This document shows, piece after piece, positions 8,542 to 15,709 of a stretch of DNA of 20,978 bases. Numbering within the stretch: position 1 is the stretch's first letter; each line of letters starts with the position of its first letter. This DNA comes from CAYVCG01 sp964449985 (GTDB lineage: Bacteria > Bacillota > Clostridia > Lachnospirales > WRAX01). The stretch is from positions 1-20,978 of the forward strand of contig CAYVCG010000036.1 of assembly GCA_964449985.1 (NCBI GenBank), read 5' to 3'. The position numbers and the translations under genes were made by a program. Under the pieces are notes generated by a model. The model was not told the origin of the DNA, made no database searches, and saw nothing but the letters and a program-made list of their open reading frames with translations.

Positions 8542-9118
8542 TTTTATTTGCCCCCGTTTTTTTGTTATACTTATTCATTGCTGTTTCAAAGCCCTCTTTA
8601 AGAATCAGTTCCACAGCGTCGGCAGCGTCTGTTATGCCGGATATAATATCTTCCGTCTCTTTTTTTCCAAACTTGCTCAAAACATAATCAGCCAAGTCCC
8701 ACCCCGGCGGTTTTTCACCAATACCCACTTTAACACGAGGGAATTCATCTGTTTCCAACTGGTATATTATGTTTTTTATGCCGTTATGGCCGCCTGCGGT
8801 GCCCTTTTTTCTAATACGAATCTGTGAGGGAGAAAGTGAGACATCGTCATAAATAACGATTGTTTCTTCCAAAAGCGGTTTATAATACTCAACAAAATCC
8901 CGCACGCTTTCACCGCTTAGATTCATAAACGTTTGCGGTTTTATAAGTATAACCTTTTTGCCGTTTATAAAACCCTCGCCTATATGCGCGCGGAACTTGG
9001 ATTTATTAATTTCTATATTATTGTCATACGCTAATTTATTTATGACTTCAAACCCGACATTATGCCTTGTTCCTGCATAATCCCGCCCGGGGTTACCCAA
9101 ACCTATGATTAACCACAT
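8534..9118 (-). CDS. pth: Peptidyl-tRNA hydrolase
   Basis: 194-aa cytoplasmic esterase that frees tRNA from peptidyl-tRNAs dropped by ribosomes. Family signatures are visible: IIGLGNPGRDYAGTRHNVGF with Asn9 and catalytic His19, MNLSG with Asn66, the YDDVSL segment (90-95) carrying the conserved Asp, and GGHNGIKNI with His111-Asn112. Length is normal. The ATG start has AGGAGAG about 6 nt upstream. It begins 16 bp after the prs stop, and its 3' end overlaps the mfd start, indicating one transcript. Confidence 0.97.
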   Translation of the reverse strand: MWLIIGLGNPGRDYAGTRHNVGFEVINKLAYDNNIEINKSKFRAHIGEGFINGKKVILIKPQTFMNLSGESVRDFVEYYKPLLEETIVIYDDVSLSPSQIRIRKKGTAGGHNGIKNIIYQLETDEFPRVKVGIGEKPPGWDLADYVLSKFGKKETEDIISGITDAADAVELILKEGFETAMNKYNKKTGANKID

Positions 9119-9134
9119 AAAAACTCTCCTGTTA

Positions 9135-10148
9135 TTAAAGGAACAGCTCGGAAACCGATAAACCTCCGTGAATGCGCTTGATGGCTTCGCAGAAAATATC
9201 CGCCACGGAAATCATCTTTATCTTTTCTATCTGCTTTTCTTCCGGCAGCCTTATAGTATCCAAAACCACAAGCTCGGTTATTTTTGATTCCTGTATACGT
9301 TCTATAGCTGGGCCTGAAAGCACAGCATGAGTACAGCAGGCGTAAACCTCTTTTGCGCCTCGCTCAACAAGAGCATTCGCAGCGCCGGTTATCGTTCCCG
9401 CTGTGTCAATAATGTCATCCGTTAGTATAACCTTTTTGTTCTCTATCGAACCAATAATATTCATAACCTCAGAAACATTTGCTCTTGGGCGGCGTTTATC
9501 AACAATAGCCAAAGGCACATCAAGCCTTGATGCAAATGCACGGCTTCTTGTAACACTTCCCAAATCCGGCGAAACAACAACAAGATCAGACATGTTTCCT
9601 GAAAACTTCTCAGCAAAATAATCAGCTATATGCGGCCCACCCAAAAGATGATCTACGGGGATATCAAAAAAACCTTGAATCTGATTGCAATGCAGATCCA
9701 TAGAAATAACCCTGTCAGCCCCGGCAGTTGTTAATAAATTCGCCACAAGCTTTGCTGTAATAGGATCTCTGGCGCGGGCTTTCCTGTCTTGCCTTGCATA
9801 GCCGAAATATGGAATAACGGCGCTGATATGGCCGGCGGAAGCACGTTTCATAGCATCTATCATAATAAGAAGCTCCATAAGATTATCGTTTACCGGAGGT
9901 GAAGTCGATTGCACAATATAAACATCGGCACCGCGTATTGTTTCCTTTATTCTCGTATAAATCTCGCCATCACTAAACGTTCCGACAGTGCTGACGCCTA
10001 AAGGAACACCTAGATTTTCTGCAATAGCTGCGGCCAGTTCTTTATTTGAATTGCAGGAAAATATACGGATATTACCGGAAATTACGTTCGGGCAGCTCTC
10101 AAAGTCAGTAATAGTTTGAAATGATTTTGCGCCATTGGAACCATTCAT
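9135..10148 (-). CDS. prs: Ribose-phosphate pyrophosphokinase (PRPP synthetase)
   Basis: Makes PRPP from ribose-5-phosphate and ATP for nucleotide, His and Trp synthesis; cytoplasmic. Visible are the FGYARQDRKARARDPIT segment (115-131), DLHCNQIQGFF (151-161), SPDLGSVTRS (193-202), the catalytic flexible-loop KRRPR (218-222) and the PRPP loop LTDDIIDTAGT (242-252). At 337 aa it is about 20 residues longer than the common 315-aa form. The extra residues are N-terminal (MNGSNGAKSFQTITDFESCP) and do not look conserved. The ATG at 10148 is well supported by AGGAGG about 10 nt upstream. An extended -10 promoter lies at 10202-10210. It leads prs-pth-mfd. glmU, which often precedes prs in Bacillota, is not here; instead araC diverges from it across a DnaA-box cluster. 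Confidence 0.97.
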   Translation of the reverse strand: MNGSNGAKSFQTITDFESCPNVISGNIRIFSCNSNKELAAAIAENLGVPLGVSTVGTFSDGEIYTRIKETIRGADVYIVQSTSPPVNDNLMELLIMIDAMKRASAGHISAVIPYFGYARQDRKARARDPITAKLVANLLTTAGADRVISMDLHCNQIQGFFDIPVDHLLGGPHIADYFAEKFSGNMSDLVVVSPDLGSVTRSRAFASRLDVPLAIVDKRRPRANVSEVMNIIGSIENKKVILTDDIIDTAGTITGAANALVERGAKEVYACCTHAVLSGPAIERIQESKITELVVLDTIRLPEEKQIEKIKMISVADIFCEAIKRIHGGLSVSELFL

Positions 10149-10201
10149 TTTTTTATTTCCTCCTGTAAAGTGAAAATCTTTGTATTAAATTTGCTCATTC
10201 G

Positions 10202-10210
10202 ATTATAACA
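10202..10210 (-). promoter_or_regulatory. Extended -10 promoter for prs
   Basis: TG-T-TATAAT on the minus strand, with the hexamer complement at 10202-10207. The -35 position is only a T-run. Predicted start near 10195, leader about 45 nt. Confidence 0.65.
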
Positions 10211-10295
10211 CAAGATATTCGACAAAAAAAGAGGAAAAAAATAATTTTCCCGGCTAACACGACACTATGTTTATTAACTTTAATACCAGCTCAAT

Positions 10296-10366
10296 TGTGT
10301 ATAACTTAGTACGGAATATAGGCATTTGTGCATAACTATGTGGATAATGTTAATAACTTTTACACA
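10296..10366. promoter_or_regulatory. Cluster of DnaA boxes in the prs-araC intergenic region
   Basis: Three exact matches to TTATNCACA on the minus strand: 10296-10304 (TTATACACA), 10327-10335 (TTATGCACA) and 10339-10347 (TTATCCACA, the strongest form). Directly abutting is 10348-10356 (TTATTAACA, one mismatch), then 10358-10366 on the plus strand (TTTTACACA, one mismatch). The first four share orientation. The cluster sits in the 341-bp gap (10149-10489) between the prs and araC promoters. It may be a DnaA titration site, a DnaA-controlled promoter region or an origin module. Confidence 0.75.
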
Positions 10367-10422
10367 TTGGTGTTATTAAAAAACTATTATGTAAACAAAA
10401 GCAGGTGCATCAAATGAAATTA

Positions 10423-10451
10423 TTGCAAATATAAGATGATTATTATATAAT
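10423..10451 (+). promoter_or_regulatory. Sigma-A-type promoter for the AraC-family regulator
   Basis: -35 TTGCAA (10423-10428), exactly 17-nt spacer, -10 TATAAT (10446-10451). Predicted start near 10458 gives a leader of about 30 nt. Confidence 0.8.
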
Positions 10452-10489
10452 TTTGGTAATAGGCAGTTATCTTTGTTATTAAGAGGTGA

Positions 10490-11392
10490 ATGATTATAAA
10501 CGAATATGCATTACCCTCAAAAAACGTTATAGATGTTGGGCTTAGCATCCTGCCAACATCAAAATGGTTTGTCTCAACAACAAGCCCAGCAGCGAAATCA
10601 ACCCTTTTTTATGTTCAGGAAGCCGGAGAGTTTCATTGCTTGCCCCAATACTTTACTAAACGCAAAGGGCTTGCATCATTTCTAATTATTTACACTCTAG
10701 GCGGTAACGGCAAGCTGGAATATTGCGGCAAAAAATATTCTCTGTCTTCTAACCAGGCTCTTTGGATAAACTGCATGAATCATCAATATTATTGTTCTGA
10801 CAAAGATAGCAAATGGGATATTTTGTGGCTCCATTTTTACGGAACGCCTGCATTGCAGTATTATAATCTGTTTATGAATCTAAGCAATGACAGTGTCGTT
10901 AATCTGCCCCAAAACGACCCGTTTCCCGCTTTATTCCGTGAAATACTCACATACGATGGCCGTGCGAACGGTATTGATGTTGAAATAAAGCTATCCGAGC
11001 TTATAGTAAAGATTATGACAAGGCTACTTTTAACAGCCCAATCCTCTAAAACCAGCCTAAACAACCGCCCATCTTATGTTGACCAAGCGATTGAAATTAT
11101 AAATCATGATTATTCAAAAAAGCTTACTCTGGAATATTTTGCTCAACATTTTAATATGAACAAGCAATATTTTCAAAAAATATTTAAACGCCATATAGGT
11201 TTAACACCCAATGAGTTTCTTATCATGACACGAATAAATGTCGCTAAGGAAATACTTCGGTCTCAAACCACCTCGATTGCAGACATTGCAAAACTTGTTG
11301 GATTTGACAACACAAGCTTCTTTATCGAAACATTTAAACGGCATGAGGGAATAACACCGTTGGATTTTAGAAAAAATTGGCGCGAAAAATAA
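10490..11392 (+). CDS. AraC-family transcriptional regulator
   Basis: 300-aa cytoplasmic DNA-binding protein. The N-terminal half (about 35-120) looks like an AraC-type cupin ligand domain, with YTLGGNGKLEYCGKKYSLSSNQALWI. The C-terminal 100 residues hold two helix-turn-helix units: LTLEYFAQHFNMNKQYFQKIFKRHIGL (212-238) and SIADIAKLVGFDNTSFFIETFKRHEGITPLDFR (262-294), the AraC/XylS signature. Such proteins commonly sense sugars or related metabolites, but no transporter or catabolic gene is nearby to suggest a ligand. The ribosome site GAGGTG (10483-10488) ends only 1 nt before the ATG. A TGA codon directly upstream in frame rules out a longer form, and no ATG/GTG/TTG follows within the next 30 codons. 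It is the only complete gene facing right left of oriC, which hints at separate acquisition. Confidence 0.93.
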   Translation: MIINEYALPSKNVIDVGLSILPTSKWFVSTTSPAAKSTLFYVQEAGEFHCLPQYFTKRKGLASFLIIYTLGGNGKLEYCGKKYSLSSNQALWINCMNHQYYCSDKDSKWDILWLHFYGTPALQYYNLFMNLSNDSVVNLPQNDPFPALFREILTYDGRANGIDVEIKLSELIVKIMTRLLLTAQSSKTSLNNRPSYVDQAIEIINHDYSKKLTLEYFAQHFNMNKQYFQKIFKRHIGLTPNEFLIMTRINVAKEILRSQTTSIADIAKLVGFDNTSFFIETFKRHEGITPLDFRKNWREK

Positions 11393-11410
11393 AGGCTCAA
11401 TCTTTTCCCT

Positions 11411-11472
11411 ACAGACGTGCAGAACGCACCCTTACAACACCAAAACCGTAGGGGCGTTCTTTGCACGTCTGT
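11411..11472. terminator. Palindromic repeat between araC and parB, likely bidirectional terminator
   Basis: Outer arms ACAGACGTGC (11411-11420) and GCACGTCTGT (11463-11472) are perfect. Inner arms AGAACGC (11421-11427) and GCGTTCT (11454-11460) are perfect, with a TT bulge. The inner part (ACGC..CCCTTACAA..GTAGGGGCGT) resembles the ppk-HIT terminator at 974-1014. It sits between convergent genes. It lacks a long T-run, so it may be a dispersed repeat first and a terminator second. Confidence 0.65.
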
Positions 11473-11481
11473 CCCTTAAAA

Positions 11482-12291
11482 TCAATACGTTATAGCAATG
11501 CTTATGAAACATCCGTCCGGATTTTCCTCAACATCATACGCTGTTGCAATCCCTGCGCTATTCATAACGTCTACTGCTTGTTTTATAGTGTTTGTAAAAA
11601 GGCGTAAGTCCTTAACAAACGTTTTTGTTAAGATTTTATTAGGCTTGTCCTTTTCGCCGTTAAGCTTTTGCAAAACGGATTCTATGTATTCCTCGGTTTT
11701 TTTAACGTTAAGCCCGTTTGCAATGACCTTCTTTAATACGTCATTTTGTAGCTTCTCATCAGGCAGTTTCAACAAAGCCCGGGCATGGCGTTCTGTTAAG
11801 CCGTTTTCAACCAGTTCATCTTGTATTTCCTTCGGAAGCTTTAATATGCGAAGCTTGTTTGCTATTGTGGACTGTTTTTTTCCTATACGTTCCGCAAGAT
11901 GCTCCTGCGTAAATCCATAATCCGTAATAAGGTTTTGCAACCCTTCTGCTTCCTCAATGAAATTAAGGTCTTGTCTCTGAAGGTTTTCAATAATAGCAAT
12001 AATAGCGCTATCTTGGTCGTTTATGTTGACAACCATAGCGGGTATTGTTTCTAGCCCCGCAAGCTTTGATGCCCTAAGACGCCGTTCCCCCGCAACAAGC
12101 TCATAATTTCGCCCGTTTATAAGACGAACGCTAATAGGTTGGAGCACACCGTATTCCTTTATTGAGTTTGCCAAATCTTCCAACTGGGAACGCTCAAAAA
12201 TTTTACGGGGCTGATACGGGTTGGGCATAATTTTATCAACAGGCAAGTAAACGATCTCATAGTTAGTTATAAGGTTTGCAGCCATACTCAT
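11482..12291 (-). CDS. ParB/Noc-family DNA-binding protein, Noc-like
   Basis: 269-aa ParB-type CTP-dependent DNA clamp. Domains: N-terminal ParB core with NPYQPRK (24-30), GVLQPISVR (48-56), the nucleotide-binding GERRLRA (68-74) and ENLQRQDLNFIEEAEG (102-117); a helix-turn-helix at about 127-150 (GFTQEHLAERIGKKQSTIANKLR); then a C-terminal dimerisation region. The GKKQSTIANKLRILKLP and LTERHARALLKL segments match Bacillus subtilis Noc better than Spo0J, and the position next to rsmG is the noc position. However, only about 13 residues precede the core, so the amphipathic membrane-targeting helix of B. subtilis Noc is missing. A TAA stop lies in frame upstream with no other start. AGAGGTG precedes the ATG by about 9 nt. 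Neither parA/soj nor a second parB is present. Function could be nucleoid occlusion or segregation. Confidence 0.9.
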   Translation of the reverse strand: MSMAANLITNYEIVYLPVDKIMPNPYQPRKIFERSQLEDLANSIKEYGVLQPISVRLINGRNYELVAGERRLRASKLAGLETIPAMVVNINDQDSAIIAIIENLQRQDLNFIEEAEGLQNLITDYGFTQEHLAERIGKKQSTIANKLRILKLPKEIQDELVENGLTERHARALLKLPDEKLQNDVLKKVIANGLNVKKTEEYIESVLQKLNGEKDKPNKILTKTFVKDLRLFTNTIKQAVDVMNSAGIATAYDVEENPDGCFISIAITY

Positions 12292-12300
12292 TTTAAAAAC

Positions 12301-12381
12301 ACCTCTTTCGTAAATATCCGATTACAACAAATTGGAATTTTTTTCCATATATGTATTGTATCATCTATTTCCCAAAGAGGT
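12301..12381 (-). promoter_or_regulatory. Inverted repeat that could mask the parB ribosome site
   Basis: The parB Shine-Dalgarno AAAGAGGT (complement 12301-12308) has a perfect 8-nt complement, ACCTCTTT, upstream in the same leader (complement 12374-12381). A smaller TGGAA/TTCCA hairpin sits between them. Pairing could hide the ribosome site, but a 65-nt loop makes this weak. I saw no convincing promoter in the 147-bp rsmG-parB gap. Confidence 0.3.
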
Positions 12382-12438
12382 ATTATTAATTGAATATTCT
12401 GATTATTTAATTAAATACAAAACCTGCCACAAATCGCC

Positions 12439-13170
12439 CTATTTTATGGGTGATTTTGACATTTGGGATGATGTTCTGGGATATTTTGCAGGAGTTTGTC
12501 GTACTTTTTTTATGACAATAAGGGTATGATTTATTTCACTATACGGTAATAAAACCGATTTTACGTCAACAATCTCTCCGCCAAGCGCTTCGACAGCAAT
12601 TTCAGATTCGAATATTTCCTGCTTAACATCCGGCCCTTTCATAGCAACAAAATCGCCGCCAACTTTAACAAATGGCAGGCAATATTCTGAAAGCAAACAA
12701 AGCCTTGCAACAGCTCTGGAAACGCAAATATCAAACTGTTCTCGAAAGTCCTTATCCCGCCCGGCTTCCTCAGCCCGCATGTGATAACACGTTATATTTT
12801 CTATTTCAAGCTGCTTTATAGTTTCGTTTAAAAAATTAATCCGCTTATTAAGCGAATCTAAAAGAACCACTTCATAGCCAGGCTCCAAAATCTTAACAGG
12901 TATGCCCGGAAAACCGGCGCCCGTTCCAACGTCTATTAATTTAAGCCGGTTCTGGTCAGACGGCTTTTTCAAAACCGATAAAACAGATGCACTATCCAAA
13001 AAATGTTTTATAAGGATTTCTCTATCTTCAGTTACTGAGGTTAGGTTCATACGTTTGTTCCAATCCTGAAGCAACTCCTTATATTTTTTAAATTTATTAT
13101 ATATTTCGTCAGATATATTTTGTATTCCAAAGCTTTCAAAGCCATTAATCAGCAGTTCTTTTGAATCCAA
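12439..13170 (-). CDS. rsmG: 16S rRNA (guanine527-N7)-methyltransferase
   Basis: 243-aa SAM-dependent methyltransferase (GidB) that modifies G527 of 16S rRNA. The SAM motif LIDVGTGAGFPGIP lies at 78-91, the N-terminal YKELLQDWNKRMNLTSVT signature at 30-47, FDICVSRAVARL at 146-157 and FVAMKGP further on. The tail TPAKYPR is the usual RsmG end, followed by a short polar extension. The start is TTG at 13170 with AGGAGG about 7 nt upstream. It lies 48 bp after the unknown small gene and 147 bp before parB, in the common mnmG-rsmG-parB order. Confidence 0.96.
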   Translation of the reverse strand: MDSKELLINGFESFGIQNISDEIYNKFKKYKELLQDWNKRMNLTSVTEDREILIKHFLDSASVLSVLKKPSDQNRLKLIDVGTGAGFPGIPVKILEPGYEVVLLDSLNKRINFLNETIKQLEIENITCYHMRAEEAGRDKDFREQFDICVSRAVARLCLLSEYCLPFVKVGGDFVAMKGPDVKQEIFESEIAVEALGGEIVDVKSVLLPYSEINHTLIVIKKVRQTPAKYPRTSSQMSKSPIK

Positions 13171-13218
13171 TCTGTTTCCTCCTTTGCATAGGGCTATTTT
13201 TGCTGTTACGGCTGCCCG

Positions 13219-13671
13219 TTATTCCTTTTCAATGCCGCATATCTTCCAGTTTCCATAAGTATCGGGTTCATTTATTAAATAGAGATGTATTATACTGCTT
13301 TTTTGTATGTTATCGTTCATAACGAGTATAGAATTCGTTACAATACTTTCCGGAAGGCTCTCAAATCGCACTTTATTCAAGTATTTGTATTCTATGTTTT
13401 CGTTAAAAAATTTTTTTAGTTCGTCAAAATTAATTACACCAACAGCTTTAAGGCTCTTGGATAAATAGAGCTTTGCATCTTCAAACCCGCCGTCCGAAAC
13501 GGCATCAATAAATAGCTTAACAACCTCGTTATTGTTTTTATCCTTTGCCATATTAAAAAAGGGTTTGCTTCCTTTTAACGGATTTTCATTAAAATTCCTT
13601 AGCGCCGCCCCCGGCTTTTTTTTAGAGCCGAGACAGCTCTCTCCGGACGGCACTTTAACACCAAGAATCAT
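13219..13671 (-). CDS. Hypothetical protein between mnmG and rsmG
   Basis: 150-aa protein I do not recognise. The N-terminal 45 residues are polar, Gly/Pro/Lys-rich and probably disordered (MILGVKVPSGESCLGSKKKP). The rest looks like a compact alpha+beta domain: helix NEVVKLFIDAVSDGGFEDAKLYL, a loop, helix FDELKKFFNE, then strands ending GNWKICGIEKE. That pattern resembles small NTF2-like/SnoaL-like folds, but this is only a shape impression. There is no signal peptide or membrane segment. An in-frame ATG five codons upstream (13686) overlaps GGGAGG, which sits 7 nt before the ATG at 13671, so I chose 13671. It is preceded by a 101-bp gap after mnmG with no clear promoter or terminator, so it is probably read with mnmG and rsmG. 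Confidence 0.75.
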   Translation of the reverse strand: MILGVKVPSGESCLGSKKKPGAALRNFNENPLKGSKPFFNMAKDKNNNEVVKLFIDAVSDGGFEDAKLYLSKSLKAVGVINFDELKKFFNENIEYKYLNKVRFESLPESIVTNSILVMNDNIQKSSIIHLYLINEPDTYGNWKICGIEKE

Positions 13672-13772
13672 TGCCTTTCCTCCCATGTTAGTATTCGTTG
13701 GTAATTATTACTCCGCAATACTATATTATGACGGAAACGGATTGTTGTAACTAATACGAGAGAAAAATTGTT

Positions 13773-15662
13773 TTAAATATTTCCCCTAGCCTGCGTTAAA
13801 TAAACGAGCAATACGGAAACATCCGCAGGCGAAACGCCCGTTATACGCGATGCATGGCCAATGCTCTCCGGGCGCATAGCGCTCAGTTTTTGCTTTGCTT
13901 CCAAACGTAGGCCGGAAATCGAATAATAATCGATATCAGCAGGCAACTTTTTGCCTTCCAGCTTTTTAAACTGCTCCACCTGCAACATCTGCCGCTTTAT
14001 ATACCCATCAAACTTTATAGTTATATTAACCTGCTCGGCTACTTGAAGAGGAAGCTCCGGCCTGCCCTGATCTATCTCAGAAAGCTTGTTATAATCAAGC
14101 TCCGGCCGCCTTATCAAATCCGCAAGCTTTAGCCCTGTTGATATGTTTGAGCTTGAATGTTTTGTTAAAAACTCATTGACATAATCAGACGGAGCGATAA
14201 CCGCCTTCTCCACGCGCTTAATCTCATCCGCAATAAGCCTTTTTTTCTCTAAAAACCGTTTATATCTTTCCTCTGGAATAAGCCCCGCTGTATACCCTTT
14301 TTCCGTAAGACGCAAATCAGCATTATCTTGACGCAAAAGTAACCGGTATTCCGCGCGCGATGTCATCATGCGATATGGCTCCTTTGTTCCTTTTGTCACA
14401 AGATCGTCTATTAAAACGCCAATATAGCCCTCAGATCGATCAATGATAAGCGGTGGCTTGCCTTGCACCAAAAGCGCGGCGTTTATACCAGCGACAAGCC
14501 CCTGTGAGGCTGCTTCCTCATAACCGCTGCTGCCGTTTAGCTGACCAGCAGAAAACAAGCCCTTTATATCCTTAAATTCTAGCGTTAGTTTTAGAGCTGT
14601 TGCGTCGATACAATCATATTCGATTGCGTAGGCGTTTCTCATTATCTTACAGTTTTCCAAACCGGGAACACTGCGATACATAACCGTCTGCACGTCTTCC
14701 GGCAGAGATGTGGACATACCTTGAACATACATTTCATTAGTATTTTCACCTTCCGGCTCAATAAAAATCTGATGCTTGTCCTTATCCGCAAACCTGACAA
14801 CCTTATCCTCAATAGACGGGCAATACCTCGTTCCTGTTCCTTCTATAACGCCAGAATACATTGGCGAACGATGAAGATTATCGCGTATAATTTTATGGGT
14901 CGTTTCGTTTGTATATGTCAGCCAACATGAGATTTGCTCCCGGCTTATATCCTCGGGGCTATTCTCGAATGAAAACGGAACTATGTTTTCGTCGCCCTTT
15001 TGCTCGCTCATCTTGCTAAAATCTATCGTGCGTTTATCTATTCTTGCAGGCGTGCCTGTTTTAAAGCGCATCATTCTAACGCCTGCCGCTTTTAGCATCT
15101 CGGACAGGCTTTTAGAAGAACGAAGCCCGTTTGGGCCCGTTTGAATTATCGTTTCGCCGTATAAACACCGTGCGTTGAGATACGTGCCTGAGCAGAGGAT
15201 AATCGCCTTACATTTATAAACCGCTCCGGATTCCGTAACAACACCTGTGACAGCTCCGTTGTCCATCATTATTTCCATAATTTCTGCTTGACGTATACAA
15301 AGATTGTCTGTATTTTCAAGCGTTTTCTTCATTTCCTGAGAATACTTTGATTTATCGGCCTGAGCGCGGGAGGAATAGACAGCCGGGCCTTTTCCGATAT
15401 TAAGCATACGGGATTGGATATATGTTTTATCTATATTTTTACCCATTTCGCCGCCTAATGCATCCACTTCCTTAACGAGATGGCCTTTAGACGTTCCCCC
15501 GATATTCGGGTTGCACGGCATCATAGCGATACTGTCTAAACTTATAGCGAACATAATCGTATTACAGCCCATTCTAGCAGCAGCCAAAGCAGCTTCGCAG
15601 CCCGCATGACCACCGCCGATAATAGCTATATCATATTCGCCGGATGTATATGTTTTTGTCAT
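13773..15662 (-). CDS. mnmG: tRNA uridine-5-carboxymethylaminomethyl modification enzyme MnmG
   Basis: 629-aa FAD- and NADH-binding partner of MnmE (GidA). Together they install carboxymethylaminomethyl or aminomethyl groups on U34 of tRNAs. Visible: the FAD dinucleotide motif IIGGGHAGCEAALAAARMG (14-32), PCNPNIGGTSKGHLVKEVDALGG (49-71) and FKTGTPARID. A second FAD-contact region LFSAGQLNGSSGYEEAASQGLVAG is present, as is the C-terminal helical tRNA/MnmE-binding domain with ASRITGVSPADVSVLLVYL. Length is normal. The ATG has only a weak ribosome site (GAAGTGAT). csaA lies 47 bp upstream, separating it from mnmE. Confidence 0.97.
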   Translation of the reverse strand: MTKTYTSGEYDIAIIGGGHAGCEAALAAARMGCNTIMFAISLDSIAMMPCNPNIGGTSKGHLVKEVDALGGEMGKNIDKTYIQSRMLNIGKGPAVYSSRAQADKSKYSQEMKKTLENTDNLCIRQAEIMEIMMDNGAVTGVVTESGAVYKCKAIILCSGTYLNARCLYGETIIQTGPNGLRSSKSLSEMLKAAGVRMMRFKTGTPARIDKRTIDFSKMSEQKGDENIVPFSFENSPEDISREQISCWLTYTNETTHKIIRDNLHRSPMYSGVIEGTGTRYCPSIEDKVVRFADKDKHQIFIEPEGENTNEMYVQGMSTSLPEDVQTVMYRSVPGLENCKIMRNAYAIEYDCIDATALKLTLEFKDIKGLFSAGQLNGSSGYEEAASQGLVAGINAALLVQGKPPLIIDRSEGYIGVLIDDLVTKGTKEPYRMMTSRAEYRLLLRQDNADLRLTEKGYTAGLIPEERYKRFLEKKRLIADEIKRVEKAVIAPSDYVNEFLTKHSSSNISTGLKLADLIRRPELDYNKLSEIDQGRPELPLQVAEQVNITIKFDGYIKRQMLQVEQFKKLEGKKLPADIDYYSISGLRLEAKQKLSAMRPESIGHASRITGVSPADVSVLLVYLTQARGNI

Positions 15663-15709
15663 TGTTTTTTATCACTTCACATTCTAAAAATATTCGCTTC
15701 GATTGCTGT

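Noticed and set aside
12332..12529. 65-codon plus-strand open frame between parB and rsmG
   Set aside because: Overlaps the rsmG 3' end antisense, has no ribosome site or recognisable features.
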